DNA of 64,000 nt from Bact-08 sp964533215 (GTDB lineage Bacteria > Bacteroidota > Bacteroidia > Bacteroidales > UBA932), in contig CAZHLJ010000001.1 in NCBI GenBank assembly GCA_964533215.1, positions 744,001 through 808,000 of the forward strand, given 5' to 3'. Positions within the stretch are counted from its first letter, which is position 1, and each line of letters opens with the position of its first letter. Under the pieces are notes generated by a model. The model searched no databases, was not told the DNA's origin, and worked only from the letters and a program-made list of their open reading frames with translations. Both the position numbers and the translations under genes were made by a program. Below, piece after piece: positions 51,993 through 62,208 of this stretch.

Positions 51993-54900
51993 ATGAGTAT
52001 CACCTCTACCACAATCAACAGACCTGTATTGGCGACTGTAATGAGTCTGCTGATAATGATATTTGGAGCAATTGGTTATATATCCTTGGGAGTGAGAGAT
52101 TATCCAAGTGTAGACAATCCTGTAATTTCTGTCCGTTGCTCCTTTCCCGGGGCAAATGCAGATGTAATAGAGACTCAGATTACTGAACCGCTGGAAGCGG
52201 CGGTAAACGGTATCCCTGGTATTAGAGCAATTTCAAGCTCGAGCAGGGATGGTTCAAGTTCCATTAACATTGAGTTCAATCTGGAGGTAGATCTTGAGAC
52301 TGCCGCTAATGACGTAAGGGATAAGGTATCTGGCGCTATGAGGCAACTTCCGCAGGATGTAGATCCACCGGTTGTGGAAAAATCAGATGCAGATGCCCAG
52401 CCTATATATTCAGTAACACTTCAGAGCGGGACAAGAGATATAATAAACCTAAGCGAGTATGCCGAGGTTAATTTTAAAGAGAGGCTTCAGACTATAAGTG
52501 GGGTAAGCAGTGTAGGAATATGGGGATCGAAAAGATACTCCATAAGGATGAAGATGGATCCTCTTCTTCTTGCTGCATACAAGATAACTCCTCTGGATGT
52601 ACGTCAGGCAGTGACCAGGGAAAATGTTGAGCTTCCATCAGGAACTATTGAAGGAACTACAATGGAGCTTACTGTAAGAACTTTGGGAAAATTCAAGACC
52701 GTAGAGGATTTTAATAATCTTATCATATTAAAGGATGAAGGAAGGATTGTAAGGTTTTCAGACATAGGGGTTGCTGAGGTTGATGCAGAAAACACCCGCA
52801 CGATCCTAAAGCGGAATGGAGTACCTATGGTTGCCTGTGTACTCACACCTCAGCCCGGAGCCAACTATATCAATATTGTGGATGATGCTGAAAAAGCGGT
52901 AAAGGAGCTTAAAAAATCTCTTCCAAAAGATATTGAGGTTGGAGTAGGATTCGATAATACTATTTTTATAAGGGATTCAATATCTGAGGTAAAGACTACC
53001 ATTTTTCAGGCGTTTGCCCTTGTAGTCCTTATCATATTCCTCTTTCTTAGGAACTGGAGGACAACTATTATTCCGATAATTGCAATACCTATATCCATTA
53101 TTGGTACGTTCTTTATAATGTATCTGGCAGGGTTCTCGATAAATATTCTTACCCTTTTGGCTATGGTCCTGGCAATTGGTCTGGTAGTGGACGATGCCAT
53201 AGTTGTAATGGAGAACATATACACCAAAGTAGAGAGAGGAATGCCTCCCAAACAGGCCAGTATAGAGGGTTCCCGGGAGATTTTCTTTGCAGTGATATCT
53301 ACGACAGTCACTTTGGTTTCTGTATTCTTCCCAATTGTGTTTTTACAGGGAGTGACAGGAAGCCTGTTCCGAGAATTTTCGATAGTCATTGCCGGTGCTG
53401 TGATTATCTCAGCTTTTGTCGCTCTTACATTTACTCCTATGATTTCCAGCAAGCTGCTTAAAACAGGAGTGAATCAGGGTGGATTCTATAGGCGTACAGA
53501 ACCCTTCTTTATGTGGCTTAATAAAGCTTATATAGGCTCGCTTGCCAAATTTATGGAGAGACGTTGGATGGCCGTAGCTTTTCTTTGTCTGTCTGTTGGT
53601 TTCATTGTCTGGCTATGGGTTTCAATACCGACAGAGATGGCTCCTTTGGAAGACAGGTCTATGATTAATATATCAAGCACTGCTCAGGAGGGGGCAACAT
53701 ACGACTATATGCTAAAATACTCCGATCAGGTGTGGGATGTCATTGACTCAGATGTGAAGGAAAAGGATGGGGTCATGCAGATGGTTGGAATGGGGTCCAG
53801 GAACAAAGCAAACTTTCAGATATCGTTGGTTAATCCGGATTTGAGAAAGAGAAGCCAGCAGGAGATAGCGGATGAACTGTCGGTTGAAGTTGCCAAGCTG
53901 ACCGGGGCTAAAAGTTTTGTGACCCAACAGCAGACCTTTGGAGGAAGAAGGGGGGGGATGCCTGTGCAGTTTGTTATACAGGCTAAAAACCTTGATTCCC
54001 TTAAGGAGGCTATTCCAAGATTTATGTCAGAGGTTGCTCAAAGCGAGGTTTTCTCAAACTCCGATGTCAACCTAAAGTTCACCAAGCCGGAGCTAAGTAT
54101 ATCAATTGACAGGGATAAGGCTTCCCTTATGGGAGTCTCTATTCAGAACATAGCACAGACGCTGCAGCTCTCTATGAGCGAGCAAAGAATTGGCTATTTT
54201 ATAAGAAACGGGAAACAATATCAGATACTGAGCCAGATAGAGCAGAATATGAGAAATAAACCGCTGGATCTGGCAAATATCTCTATAAGAAATGATCAGG
54301 GAGAGCTGATTCAACTGGATAACCTTATAAAGATGGAGGAGAGCAGCACTCCGCCACAACTCTATCGCTACAACCGGTTTGTCTCGGCAACTGTCTCAGC
54401 TGCACTTTCAAAGGGTTACACCCTTGGACAGGGAATTACGGAGATGGAGAAGATTGCAGGCAATGTGCTAAATCCGGATAACTTTTCTACAGCTCTTTCA
54501 GGACAGTCCAAGGATTTTGTTGAGAGCACTTCCAGCCTGCTTTTTGCTTTTGTCCTGGCTTTGATATTGATTTATCTGGTTTTGGCGGCGCAGTTCGAAA
54601 GTTTCAAGGATCCTCTGATAATAATGTTTACAGTTCCACTGGCTATAGTAGGAGCCTTGATATGTCTGTGGGGTTACGGAGAGACAATGAATATTTTCAG
54701 TGAGATAGGCCTTATAATGCTTATAGGTCTTGTGTCCAAGAATGGAATACTTATGGTTGAATTCGCAAACCAGAGAAAGCTTGCCGGCCTTGATAAACAT
54801 GATGCAATAATGAATTCTGCATCCACAAGGTTCCGGCCTATTCTGATGACAAGTCTGGCAACGATACTTGGAATACTGCCTATGGTCTTTGCATCCGGTT

Positions 54901-55037
54901 CAGGAGCGGAGAGCCGTGTTGCGATGGGTGTGGCTGTGGCAGGGGGACTGGTTTTCGCTACCTTCTTTACTCTCTATATAATACCAGCGATGTACTCATT
55001 TATCTCTTCTTCGAACTCTAATACTACATCAAAATGA
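51993..55037 (+). CDS. RND efflux permease (HAE1-like)
   Basis: 1014 residues, twelve membrane helices and two large periplasmic loops, like AcrB. The proton-relay aspartates are in LVVDDAIVVMENIYTKVERG (helix 4). PVLATVMSLLIMIFGAIGY starts the protein and LIGLVSKNGILMVEFANQ lies in helix 10-11. It is the proton-driven pump of the tripartite system; its stop overlaps the TolC-like gene by 4 bp. Confidence 0.96.
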   Translation: MSITSTTINRPVLATVMSLLIMIFGAIGYISLGVRDYPSVDNPVISVRCSFPGANADVIETQITEPLEAAVNGIPGIRAISSSSRDGSSSINIEFNLEVDLETAANDVRDKVSGAMRQLPQDVDPPVVEKSDADAQPIYSVTLQSGTRDIINLSEYAEVNFKERLQTISGVSSVGIWGSKRYSIRMKMDPLLLAAYKITPLDVRQAVTRENVELPSGTIEGTTMELTVRTLGKFKTVEDFNNLIILKDEGRIVRFSDIGVAEVDAENTRTILKRNGVPMVACVLTPQPGANYINIVDDAEKAVKELKKSLPKDIEVGVGFDNTIFIRDSISEVKTTIFQAFALVVLIIFLFLRNWRTTIIPIIAIPISIIGTFFIMYLAGFSINILTLLAMVLAIGLVVDDAIVVMENIYTKVERGMPPKQASIEGSREIFFAVISTTVTLVSVFFPIVFLQGVTGSLFREFSIVIAGAVIISAFVALTFTPMISSKLLKTGVNQGGFYRRTEPFFMWLNKAYIGSLAKFMERRWMAVAFLCLSVGFIVWLWVSIPTEMAPLEDRSMINISSTAQEGATYDYMLKYSDQVWDVIDSDVKEKDGVMQMVGMGSRNKANFQISLVNPDLRKRSQQEIADELSVEVAKLTGAKSFVTQQQTFGGRRGGMPVQFVIQAKNLDSLKEAIPRFMSEVAQSEVFSNSDVNLKFTKPELSISIDRDKASLMGVSIQNIAQTLQLSMSEQRIGYFIRNGKQYQILSQIEQNMRNKPLDLANISIRNDQGELIQLDNLIKMEESSTPPQLYRYNRFVSATVSAALSKGYTLGQGITEMEKIAGNVLNPDNFSTALSGQSKDFVESTSSLLFAFVLALILIYLVLAAQFESFKDPLIIMFTVPLAIVGALICLWGYGETMNIFSEIGLIMLIGLVSKNGILMVEFANQRKLAGLDKHDAIMNSASTRFRPILMTSLATILGILPMVFASGSGAESRVAMGVAVAGGLVFATFFTLYIIPAMYSFISSSNSNTTSK

Positions 55038-56341
55038 ACCGGATAAGCAAAAGCGGCATGCTTCTCATATATTTAATGTTTCCCCTTATAACTCTTGGAC
55101 AGGAGCAGGTAACCTTAGAGCATTGTATTTCCCGGGCTTTGGAAAACAACCTGTCAGTCAAGATATCCGGAAATGAATTGCAGATTGTCAAAAACAATGT
55201 AACCTCAGCGCCATTTCTGCCTACGTTGACAATTGGCTCAAAACTAAACGAAAGTTCAATGAGACAGAGGAATCTGAATGAAAGTGGAGTAAGGGAAAAG
55301 AGCAGTACAGACGCAGGTACTGTAATTAACGGGGCAACCCTTAGCTGGAGGCTGTTTGATGGTTTTGCTATGTTTGCTGTAAAAGATAAGCAAAAAGAAC
55401 TTTTAGTTCAGGGGGAATATGATTTCCGCTCTGTTGTTGAAGACCTTGTCATGAAAATTTCAACTCAGTATTACCTTATAATCAGCTTGCAGAACCAGGT
55501 TAAACTGCTGAATGAGGGGGTTGGCATCTCTCAGACAAGGTATAATCAGGCTCTTACAAAGTATAGAATCGGAAGTAACTCTGGATTGGAATACAAACAA
55601 GCTAAAATTTATCTTAACAGTGACTCTTCCAAGCTTCTTCTTCAGCAGGAAAGTGTCAGGAATGCATATATCGAACTTTTCAGGTTAATGAATGTTCCGC
55701 TTGGATCTAAGCTTGGGATTTCCGACACGATCATTCCGGAACCTCTTCTTAAAGTTGAAGATTTGATCAAAACGGGTATGGAGAACAATACTGAACTCAT
55801 GGCTGCAAGGTCGGGAGAGAAATTGGCTCATCTGGACCTTAAGATTGCGGAATCTGCCCATTATCCAACTCTTGACTTTACTGCCGGTTACAACTATAAT
55901 CTAAACAAGAATCTTTACCATCCTTCCAGATATAATGAGGCCAACGGTTATAACTGGGGTTTTAACCTTTCTCTGCCTATATTTGATGGCAATGAGGTCA
56001 GAAGGAAGGTGAAGAATGCAAGGATATCTCAGGAAAATGCTTCATTAGGCTATGAACAGACCAGACAGAATCTGGAAAGCGAACTGCTTCAATTGTACAA
56101 TATTTATACGAATAATTTGAGGCTGATAGAATTTGAACGAGAGAGTACTGAGGCTGCCTGGCTTAACCTTGACGCTGCCCTTGAGAAATACCGGCTGGGT
56201 GCACTCTCTGGCATAGAGTTCAGAGATATTCAGTTATCCTATATGGATGCCTCGGACAGAATGTTGAAGGCAACATACGAAGCAAAAATATCTGAAATCA
56301 AACTGCACCTTCTGGTTGGAGATCTTTCCCGAAAAAAATAA
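55034..56341 (+). CDS. TolC-like outer-membrane efflux protein
   Basis: 435 residues with a signal peptide (cleavage near TLGQ) and two OEP repeats of long amphipathic helices (about 25-215 and 225-430), a TolC-type outer-membrane channel. YNQALTKYRIGSNSGLEYKQA and YRLGALSGIEFRDIQ are the repeat-equivalent sites. Third gene of the efflux operon. No lipobox was seen. Confidence 0.93.
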   Translation: MNRISKSGMLLIYLMFPLITLGQEQVTLEHCISRALENNLSVKISGNELQIVKNNVTSAPFLPTLTIGSKLNESSMRQRNLNESGVREKSSTDAGTVINGATLSWRLFDGFAMFAVKDKQKELLVQGEYDFRSVVEDLVMKISTQYYLIISLQNQVKLLNEGVGISQTRYNQALTKYRIGSNSGLEYKQAKIYLNSDSSKLLLQQESVRNAYIELFRLMNVPLGSKLGISDTIIPEPLLKVEDLIKTGMENNTELMAARSGEKLAHLDLKIAESAHYPTLDFTAGYNYNLNKNLYHPSRYNEANGYNWGFNLSLPIFDGNEVRRKVKNARISQENASLGYEQTRQNLESELLQLYNIYTNNLRLIEFERESTEAAWLNLDAALEKYRLGALSGIEFRDIQLSYMDASDRMLKATYEAKISEIKLHLLVGDLSRKK

Positions 56342-56680
56342 ACTTACAGAAAATTCAAGGACTGTTTTTGTACTGGGCTATGGGATTATATCTCATAGAG
56401 ATCAGTTGATTTATCTTTTATGGAAACTGAATTACACACCAATTCAGTCAACTGTACAGCGTTAACCACTACATTTAACACGTAGATAATCAAGCATATG
56501 AAAATATATGCCTGATATATTGCAATTTATATTAAAAATAGTTGTCTTTTGACTAACGATTTTTAGGGCAAGTGGTGTTATATATATAGAGTTAATAGTT
56601 TCTATATGAGACAACAATAAGAATTAGAAATGCAAATTACGTCAAAATCGTTACTACAGCTTAATTATAGGAGGAATATT
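56342..56680 (+). other. Gene-free AT-rich spacer with three hairpins
   Basis: The longest stretch without a gene (339 bp). It holds CTATGGGA/TCTCATAG (56378-56398), a nested repeat at 56403-56454 and GCATAT/ATATGC (56494-56511). No good TAnnTTTG box for the next gene was found, and there is no T-tract terminator for the efflux operon. An AGGAGG at 56669-56674 is the ribosome-binding site of the next gene. Confidence 0.6.
56403..56454 (+). repeat. Nested inverted repeats
   Basis: The 3' arm AATTCAGTCAACTG (56441-56454) is contiguous and pairs with two separate 5' arms: CTGAATT (56427-56433) and CAGTTGA (56403-56409), with 17 unpaired bases between these arms. The result is a 14-bp stem with one large bulge. 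Confidence 0.6.
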
Positions 56681-57055
56681 ATGAAAAAAATTAAATTATG
56701 TTTGATTCTATTGCTATGCTCTTTGGGAAGTGCATACGCTCAATTTCCGGGATCTAGGGCGATTCCAATTGAGGAAACTGCAAGAGATCGTATTGTATCT
56801 AATTTAAAAAGCATAGAAGGCTTAACAGAGATTCAGATCAATAAATTGGTAGAAATAGATCTGAAGATAGATAAGGAGCTCCCTTTTCTTACTACTTTTT
56901 TTACTGACAATAAAAAGTGGAGAGAAAGATTGGATAGGGTTGGAGTAATGAAGGAGATACTCTATAAAGATGTATTGACACCTAAACAGATGGAGGAGTT
57001 TTCCAAACTTCTTAAAGAATGGAAGGAGCGCCGGGATTCAAAATCAAAAAAATAA
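56681..57055 (+). CDS. Small LTxxQ-like periplasmic protein
   Basis: 124 residues: a signal peptide (MKKIKLCLILLLCSLGSAYA) and a charged helical mature part. It contains two LTxxQ-type sites, LTEIQ and LTPKQ, seen in Spy/CpxP-like periplasmic chaperones and metal-stress sensors; the relationship is suggestive, not firm. The start is fixed by a perfect AGGAGG 6 nt upstream; an in-frame ATG at 56630 has no signal peptide directly after it. Likely cotranscribed with the barrel protein 49 bp downstream. Confidence 0.75.
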   Translation: MKKIKLCLILLLCSLGSAYAQFPGSRAIPIEETARDRIVSNLKSIEGLTEIQINKLVEIDLKIDKELPFLTTFFTDNKKWRERLDRVGVMKEILYKDVLTPKQMEEFSKLLKEWKERRDSKSKK

Positions 57056-57104
57056 ACTTAAAACAAATGTCCTCCGGGAACAGAATTCTCTTGCAAGAGC
57101 ATCT

Positions 57105-59771
57105 ATGAAAAGGTTTATAACGGTAATTGTGTGTTCTCTAATAGCGTTTTCCGCTTTTGCGCAAAATCAGAGTGAGGGGCGGAACTCAATCAGGATGATT
57201 CTGATCGATAGTATTGACAATAAGCCGGTCAATAATGCTGTCGTTAAGGTTTTTGTCAATGAAAACCAGGAGTCGCCATATTACGGGATCTCCGACAGCA
57301 AGGGTTATGTTGAGATAACCAGGCTGATTAAAGGTAAATACACTGCAATAATCGAACATATGAGCTATTCAATCCTGTTGATTGATGTTCCGAAAGGACA
57401 GAACCGCATTATCGATCTTGGCAAAGTAATATTAAAGCATAAAGTCATTGCCATAGATGAGGTTGTTGTCAAAGCAGAGGGTTCTATTGTGCAGAAAGGC
57501 GATACGACGGAATATAATGCGAGGTTTTTTAATCCAGCACCCAACGACTACCTTAAAGATTTGCTTAAAAAAATGCCCGGACTGGAATTGTCAGGAGGAG
57601 AGATATATTTTAAAGGAGAAAAAGTTCAGATACTTACAGTTGAAAATCGACCATTCTTCGCATCTGATAAAACAGTAGCTCTGGACAACCTGCCTGCTTA
57701 TGCAGTAAAAAAAATAAGTGTATTTAAACGAAAAAAACAGTTCTTAGAGGGAATAGAAGAGAACATCAATGCTCCCATCCAGTTAAATATTATACTTAAA
57801 GATGATATGAAAGTTGGATGGATTGGTAACGTGACACCAGGGTACGGTAGCAAGGACAGATATCTGGTCAAGGGTTTTGTCGGACGATTTGATAAAAAAG
57901 CCACAGCGGCAGTTATTGGTTCTGCAAATAATACATCCAGAGATGCAGGCCCCGGTACGACATACAACATGGGTATGCCCCAGTCTCAATCAAGTCCGGG
58001 TGAATATGAGGGAGAGATTGAGACAATATTAGCCGGTGCCGATTATGCCAAATCAAGCACCGAGTCTATTAACAGTATTTACGCAAATTCGACCTACCGG
58101 TACTCTAATACCTATCTTGAGAAGTCAACAAAACGCGAAACAACATTGCCGGAAGGTTTTAGTACATACATTTCTGAAAATCTCTCGAATACCAGAAACG
58201 ATGCTTTTACTGCCACTTTTTCTCAAGTCCACAAAACAGAAAGAGGTGCCGATAAAGCAAACTTCTATATACAATTCAATCCTGTGATTTCTTATAACTC
58301 GGCCAAATCTGATTCCCGGATGACTTCGGCCTCTTATATGTCCGGCAACGAACAAAATCATACCAGCAGCGAATCATTGAATAATGGCGAAAACAGAAAT
58401 CTTATGATTAACGCACCACTGACAATCTCAAGGTTAAAAAAAGCTAAAACTAAATTCTACTTATCAGAAGTTGATTTGTCGTTTAACATTAACAGCATAA
58501 ATTCCGATAATTACATCAAGTCCTTGACTCGCTTGTCTGATAACGAGTTGTCGCGTATAGACCAGAGACGGGACGAAAAAAATAATCGTATTAATATTAA
58601 CGGCAGTCTCAGTTTCCAGATATTGGTTAAATACCTAACCTTGAATTATAACTTCAGCTACCTGACTACCACCTCCGATATCCGGGCATTTAATTACGAC
58701 AGCATCCTTGGCAAGTATGTTAATCAGGATGAAGGTAGTAGCGGATATATAGAAAATCAGATTATCGATAACAGTATTACCCTGAAATATACATTACCGC
58801 TAAAAAAAAGACGGAGTGAATATTTGATTATTTCTGCCGAATTAAAACCAACACTAAACCGTATTTACACAAAACAATTATCAGATCAATATTTCAGATG
58901 GGATATTATTCCTATTATACGCTATAATTATCACGGGTTTAAGGCAATATATTCGGCAAAGAGCAATTATCCATCACTCATGCAGTTGCACAGAATCGTG
59001 AATAATAATAATCCGTTATTTATAAGGACCGGGAACCCAAACCTGCGCTCTGAATATAACCACACACTAAGCGTAGGCAAGTTTGGTGGAGTGGGCTACT
59101 ATGATATAGGACTGTCATTAACACAAAATAAAATTATTGAAAAAAGTGACATTGACGAACATGGTATAACATACACTATGCCTGTAAACAAAGGAACGGC
59201 ATTTAATGCGAGTTCCAGATTTTCTCTAATGCAGGTTAAATTAACAAGAAGGATAGGATTCTCAGGGAGCCTCGGTGCTTCATACAACAGAGGTTTCGGT
59301 TATATTAATAATGAAGAATATACATCAAACAGCGTCACTCCGAACGGATCTTTAGGGCTTTGGTATAAATCCACTTTTTTCGAAGCAGGAATAAACGTAA
59401 ATACCAGATACTCCAACTCCTGGTTTTCAATAGATAAAGTCAAGGATCGATCTACCTGGATAAACATTTTGGCAGCAAATATGAAATGGGCTTTACCTTA
59501 TGGTTTTAATCTGATATCCGACTACTCCCACTATTTTTATCGTGGGTTCAGTTATAACAACGATCCGGCAAGGATATGGAATGCGGAGGTTTGTAAATCA
59601 ATACTAAATAACAAGATTATTTTAAGTGTGAAAGGATATGATATATTGAATCAAACTAAAAATAAGAAGATTATTTATTCAGAAAACTTTGTTCAGGAGG
59701 AGAGTTACAACATAATAGGCCGATACGTCATGTTCAGTTTAAGTACCAAGTTCGGAAAATTTGGAAGATAA
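57105..59771 (+). CDS. TonB-receptor-like outer-membrane beta-barrel protein
   Basis: 888 residues. Signal peptide (cleavage near FAFAQ), a carboxypeptidase-regulatory-like domain (about 28-115: MILIDSIDNKPVNNAVVKV), the IDEVVVKAEG junction, a plug-like region (about 125-230) and a long beta-barrel (outer_membrane_beta_brl type) with many alternating polar and aromatic strands. No TonB box is obvious. It resembles receptors with an incomplete plug. A transport or signalling role is likely, the ligand unknown. Confidence 0.85.
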   Translation: MKRFITVIVCSLIAFSAFAQNQSEGRNSIRMILIDSIDNKPVNNAVVKVFVNENQESPYYGISDSKGYVEITRLIKGKYTAIIEHMSYSILLIDVPKGQNRIIDLGKVILKHKVIAIDEVVVKAEGSIVQKGDTTEYNARFFNPAPNDYLKDLLKKMPGLELSGGEIYFKGEKVQILTVENRPFFASDKTVALDNLPAYAVKKISVFKRKKQFLEGIEENINAPIQLNIILKDDMKVGWIGNVTPGYGSKDRYLVKGFVGRFDKKATAAVIGSANNTSRDAGPGTTYNMGMPQSQSSPGEYEGEIETILAGADYAKSSTESINSIYANSTYRYSNTYLEKSTKRETTLPEGFSTYISENLSNTRNDAFTATFSQVHKTERGADKANFYIQFNPVISYNSAKSDSRMTSASYMSGNEQNHTSSESLNNGENRNLMINAPLTISRLKKAKTKFYLSEVDLSFNINSINSDNYIKSLTRLSDNELSRIDQRRDEKNNRININGSLSFQILVKYLTLNYNFSYLTTTSDIRAFNYDSILGKYVNQDEGSSGYIENQIIDNSITLKYTLPLKKRRSEYLIISAELKPTLNRIYTKQLSDQYFRWDIIPIIRYNYHGFKAIYSAKSNYPSLMQLHRIVNNNNPLFIRTGNPNLRSEYNHTLSVGKFGGVGYYDIGLSLTQNKIIEKSDIDEHGITYTMPVNKGTAFNASSRFSLMQVKLTRRIGFSGSLGASYNRGFGYINNEEYTSNSVTPNGSLGLWYKSTFFEAGINVNTRYSNSWFSIDKVKDRSTWINILAANMKWALPYGFNLISDYSHYFYRGFSYNNDPARIWNAEVCKSILNNKIILSVKGYDILNQTKNKKIIYSENFVQEESYNIIGRYVMFSLSTKFGKFGR

Positions 59772-59777
59772 ACCTTA

Positions 59778-61094
59778 TTATTTGCCTCTTAAAAGTTTGA
59801 AGAGATCCCTGTCGGGCCAGATGCTCACTTTCTGGAGGGCATTTTTGAACAGACCGTCGATTTGTCTTGGGAAACGCGCCCCTTTCCACGAACTGGTATT
59901 TGTAATAAACACTATGGAAACCCCATCTCTCTGATACTTTATGAGAGCACTGGTCCCGGAGAGAGTCCCGGTCCTCATCCAGTCACCGTTGCCGTTAATC
60001 TTTGCCCATCCTATGGGTAGGATCTGCTTAGTGCTGGTAGTCATTTTATCGATACTCTTCTTTGATATTATGTCAGGGATATTGGGACGTCCATCTATTG
60101 AGGCTACAAATAGAAGCAGTTCAGAGGGAGAGGCTACCCATGCACCTGCGCCTAAGAGCCCTTCGATATTATTCCCACCATAGCATCTGGGACGCATGGT
60201 TCCGGACCCGTCGAAGGCCTCAACCAACTCTTCATTCTCCGGCTGATAATATCTTACCTCATTGGGGTATTTTTTTGAGTAATAATTTTTTGCAATATGC
60301 ATATCGAATATTCCGGTTGGGTGAAGAATGCTGTCTTTGACATATTTCTCATAGCTGGTTCCGCTTAAAACCTCAATAATGCGGGAAAGTATGAGATAGC
60401 CAAGATTTGAATATTTTGTGCCGGTTCCCGGGGTGAAACCAAGATTCCTGTCAAGGGCATAGGCTATCACATCGTCGGTTGACGGAATTGAATCCATGTG
60501 CAGTCTCGATCTTACCAGCCGTGTACTGAACATAGGGTCTCCGCCTCCAATTGTAAAACCACCCCTGTGTCGGAGAAGGTCTTCAATTGTAATGTTACGC
60601 ATCCGCTTGTCACGGATATTTTGGAACTGAGGAAGATCCAGGACACCACCTGTGCTGAAAGGTTTTGAGGATAGGCTTATAAGACTGTCTTCGGTCATTT
60701 TCATAATGGCAGTGGCAGTAATAAGTTTGGAAAGGGATGCAATACGGAGAATGTTGCGTACATCCATTTTTACACCAGCCTCCTCGTCTGCCCAACCGTA
60801 ACCTTTGGTATATATGAGCTTCTCATTTTTCATTATGGCAATTGAAGCTCCTTTTATCCTCCATTCCCGCATGAATTTCTCTATTTGGGAATCAAGCTTC
60901 TTTGCCTCTGGCAAATCTGAAAGGTCGTTTGATAGAAGGTGGTTTATTGCAGTGGGAAGTTCCTCCTCTATGGGAACCTCTCTGATTTCTTTGGAATCTG
61001 TATATATGTGCCTGATAAACAGGGATAGGGAGATAGCTGCGAGTATAAGAAATGAGGTTGCGAATATCTTAAAATTACTACTTTTCTTCTTCAT
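59778..61094 (-). CDS. Serine hydrolase (class C beta-lactamase family)
   Basis: 438 residues with an N-terminal membrane anchor (about 7-30) and a beta-lactamase/transpeptidase-like fold. Motifs: SLSK (SxxK catalytic Ser and Lys) in RIASLSKLITA, KYSNLGYLIL (YxN) and a late RTGTLSG in the place of KTG. Probably a periplasmic D-Ala-D-Ala-type peptidase or esterase rather than a drug-resistance enzyme. The start at 61094 is chosen because an upstream start at 61142 adds a non-basic, poorly conserved stretch. Confidence 0.87.
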   Translation of the reverse strand: MKKKSSNFKIFATSFLILAAISLSLFIRHIYTDSKEIREVPIEEELPTAINHLLSNDLSDLPEAKKLDSQIEKFMREWRIKGASIAIMKNEKLIYTKGYGWADEEAGVKMDVRNILRIASLSKLITATAIMKMTEDSLISLSSKPFSTGGVLDLPQFQNIRDKRMRNITIEDLLRHRGGFTIGGGDPMFSTRLVRSRLHMDSIPSTDDVIAYALDRNLGFTPGTGTKYSNLGYLILSRIIEVLSGTSYEKYVKDSILHPTGIFDMHIAKNYYSKKYPNEVRYYQPENEELVEAFDGSGTMRPRCYGGNNIEGLLGAGAWVASPSELLLFVASIDGRPNIPDIISKKSIDKMTTSTKQILPIGWAKINGNGDWMRTGTLSGTSALIKYQRDGVSIVFITNTSSWKGARFPRQIDGLFKNALQKVSIWPDRDLFKLLRGK

Positions 61095-61166
61095 TAAGAA
61101 ATTATAAAATATGTCAGAAATAGATGTTACCTTTACCCCCATAAATGTGGTTTATTCTGCACCACG

Positions 61167-61213
61167 AAAGGCAGGGATATAGTATGGGGGTTAGCTACTA
61201 TTTGCCTGCCTTT
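61167..61213. terminator. Long hairpin after the SIMPL gene
   Basis: AAAGGCAGG (61167-61175) pairs with CCTGCCTTT (61205-61213) and the inner ATAGTA (61179-61184) with TACTAT (61196-61201). A T-run follows on the plus strand only, yet no plus-strand gene ends here; it lies just downstream of the minus-strand SIMPL gene. Confidence 0.45.
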
Positions 61214-61231
61214 TTGTTATGATGCATACTG

Positions 61232-61927
61232 CTATTCCAGACGGAATCTTACAACTACGGAATGTTCGAACCTTATCTTTTCAAAGTCCAGTGAAGGTAA
61301 AGCCTCCTCACTATCCATTTCCATCAACGACATACCTCTTGCAGCGGCAACACTCTTGAACATACGTGGAGAGTTGTCATAACTCTGAACGAAGATAGCA
61401 TCTCCAAGTTTTCTTCCAAGAGATTGAGCCAAAGCCCCTGCATTTTTTTTCGCATTGGCGGCTGCCATGACCATAACGTCCTGTTTTACCTCTTCCATAT
61501 TGGAAAGAGATGTCTTTGCTATACTGACCTGAGGAATAGCAAGCGATTCCAGCTCCTGGAATACTTTTATCAGCATTTCAGTAGAACGGACTTTAAGAAC
61601 GTAAGATTTGGACGTGAGGACAACATCTTTTTTTAGAAGATATTTCTGGAGCAAAGTGGACATATCCTGTATCTGCATATCCTCTTTGAGGTCTATTCCC
61701 AGAGTTGTGAATCTCTTGAACATATCCTTTTCCTGTTTTTCAAGAGAGGCCTTGCCTTTGTTGTCCTTTTCGTTTATGGTGATATTGAGGTATATTTCAT
61801 CCGGAGTCACTTCGCGTTCTGCTCTGGCATTAACTTCGATATAGTTCTGGTCAATAAAGTTTTTCTCCTGAGCAGACATAGTTGCTGCAATCAGGAGAAC
61901 GGACATTGTAAGTAATATACGTTTCAT
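61232..61927 (-). CDS. SIMPL (DUF541) domain exported protein
   Basis: 231 residues: a signal peptide (MKRILLTMSVLLIAATMSAQ) and a SIMPL domain, recognised by the N-terminal EVNARAEREVTPDEIYLNITI and the C-terminal VVVRFRLE strand. Probable periplasmic protein of unknown function. The start at 61927 is chosen for the signal peptide; an in-frame ATG at 62020 adds 31 residues that would disrupt it. Confidence 0.88.
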   Translation of the reverse strand: MKRILLTMSVLLIAATMSAQEKNFIDQNYIEVNARAEREVTPDEIYLNITINEKDNKGKASLEKQEKDMFKRFTTLGIDLKEDMQIQDMSTLLQKYLLKKDVVLTSKSYVLKVRSTEMLIKVFQELESLAIPQVSIAKTSLSNMEEVKQDVMVMAAANAKKNAGALAQSLGRKLGDAIFVQSYDNSPRMFKSVAAARGMSLMEMDSEEALPSLDFEKIRFEHSVVVRFRLE

Positions 61928-62208
61928 AATATTATTTAGTTTGAATTGGTAGAAAAAATCGTTGCATAAATTGTACCACATACAGCTATTAATAAATCTT
62001 TTATTATATTTACATGACAAAATATTCCAGACGGCTTAAATGTGGAAATAATATTTTGCAGCTCTAATAATTGTCATCAATTCTAATCGGACTAACACTG
62101 CGCAGGAGGATTCCCTACAATCTCCCGTATAACTCTTAAAGCCGCCACATATAAAAGCTCCCAGCTTTTATTCTATCCCTTAGTCTATAGTAGATTTTTA
62201 ATTATTTG
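61928..62208 (+). other. Intergenic region before the NuoE-like gene
   Basis: 281 bp without a gene. TAAAAGCT (62152-62159) and AGCTTTTA (62163-62170) form a perfect 8-bp stem with a 3-nt loop, followed by TTCTAT. No clear TAnnTTTG box was found for either flanking gene. Confidence 0.5.

Noticed and set aside
53006..53452. 148-codon minus-strand frame inside the RND pump gene
   Set aside because: Mirror of the membrane-helix codons; no start context and no recognisable family.
61167..61213. Terminator of a plus-strand gene
   Set aside because: No plus-strand gene ends nearby; the T-run may be incidental, so only a hairpin is claimed with low confidence.
62152..62170. Terminator before the NuoE-like gene
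   Set aside because: Perfect 8-bp stem, but no upstream plus-strand transcript to stop and a weak T-tract.
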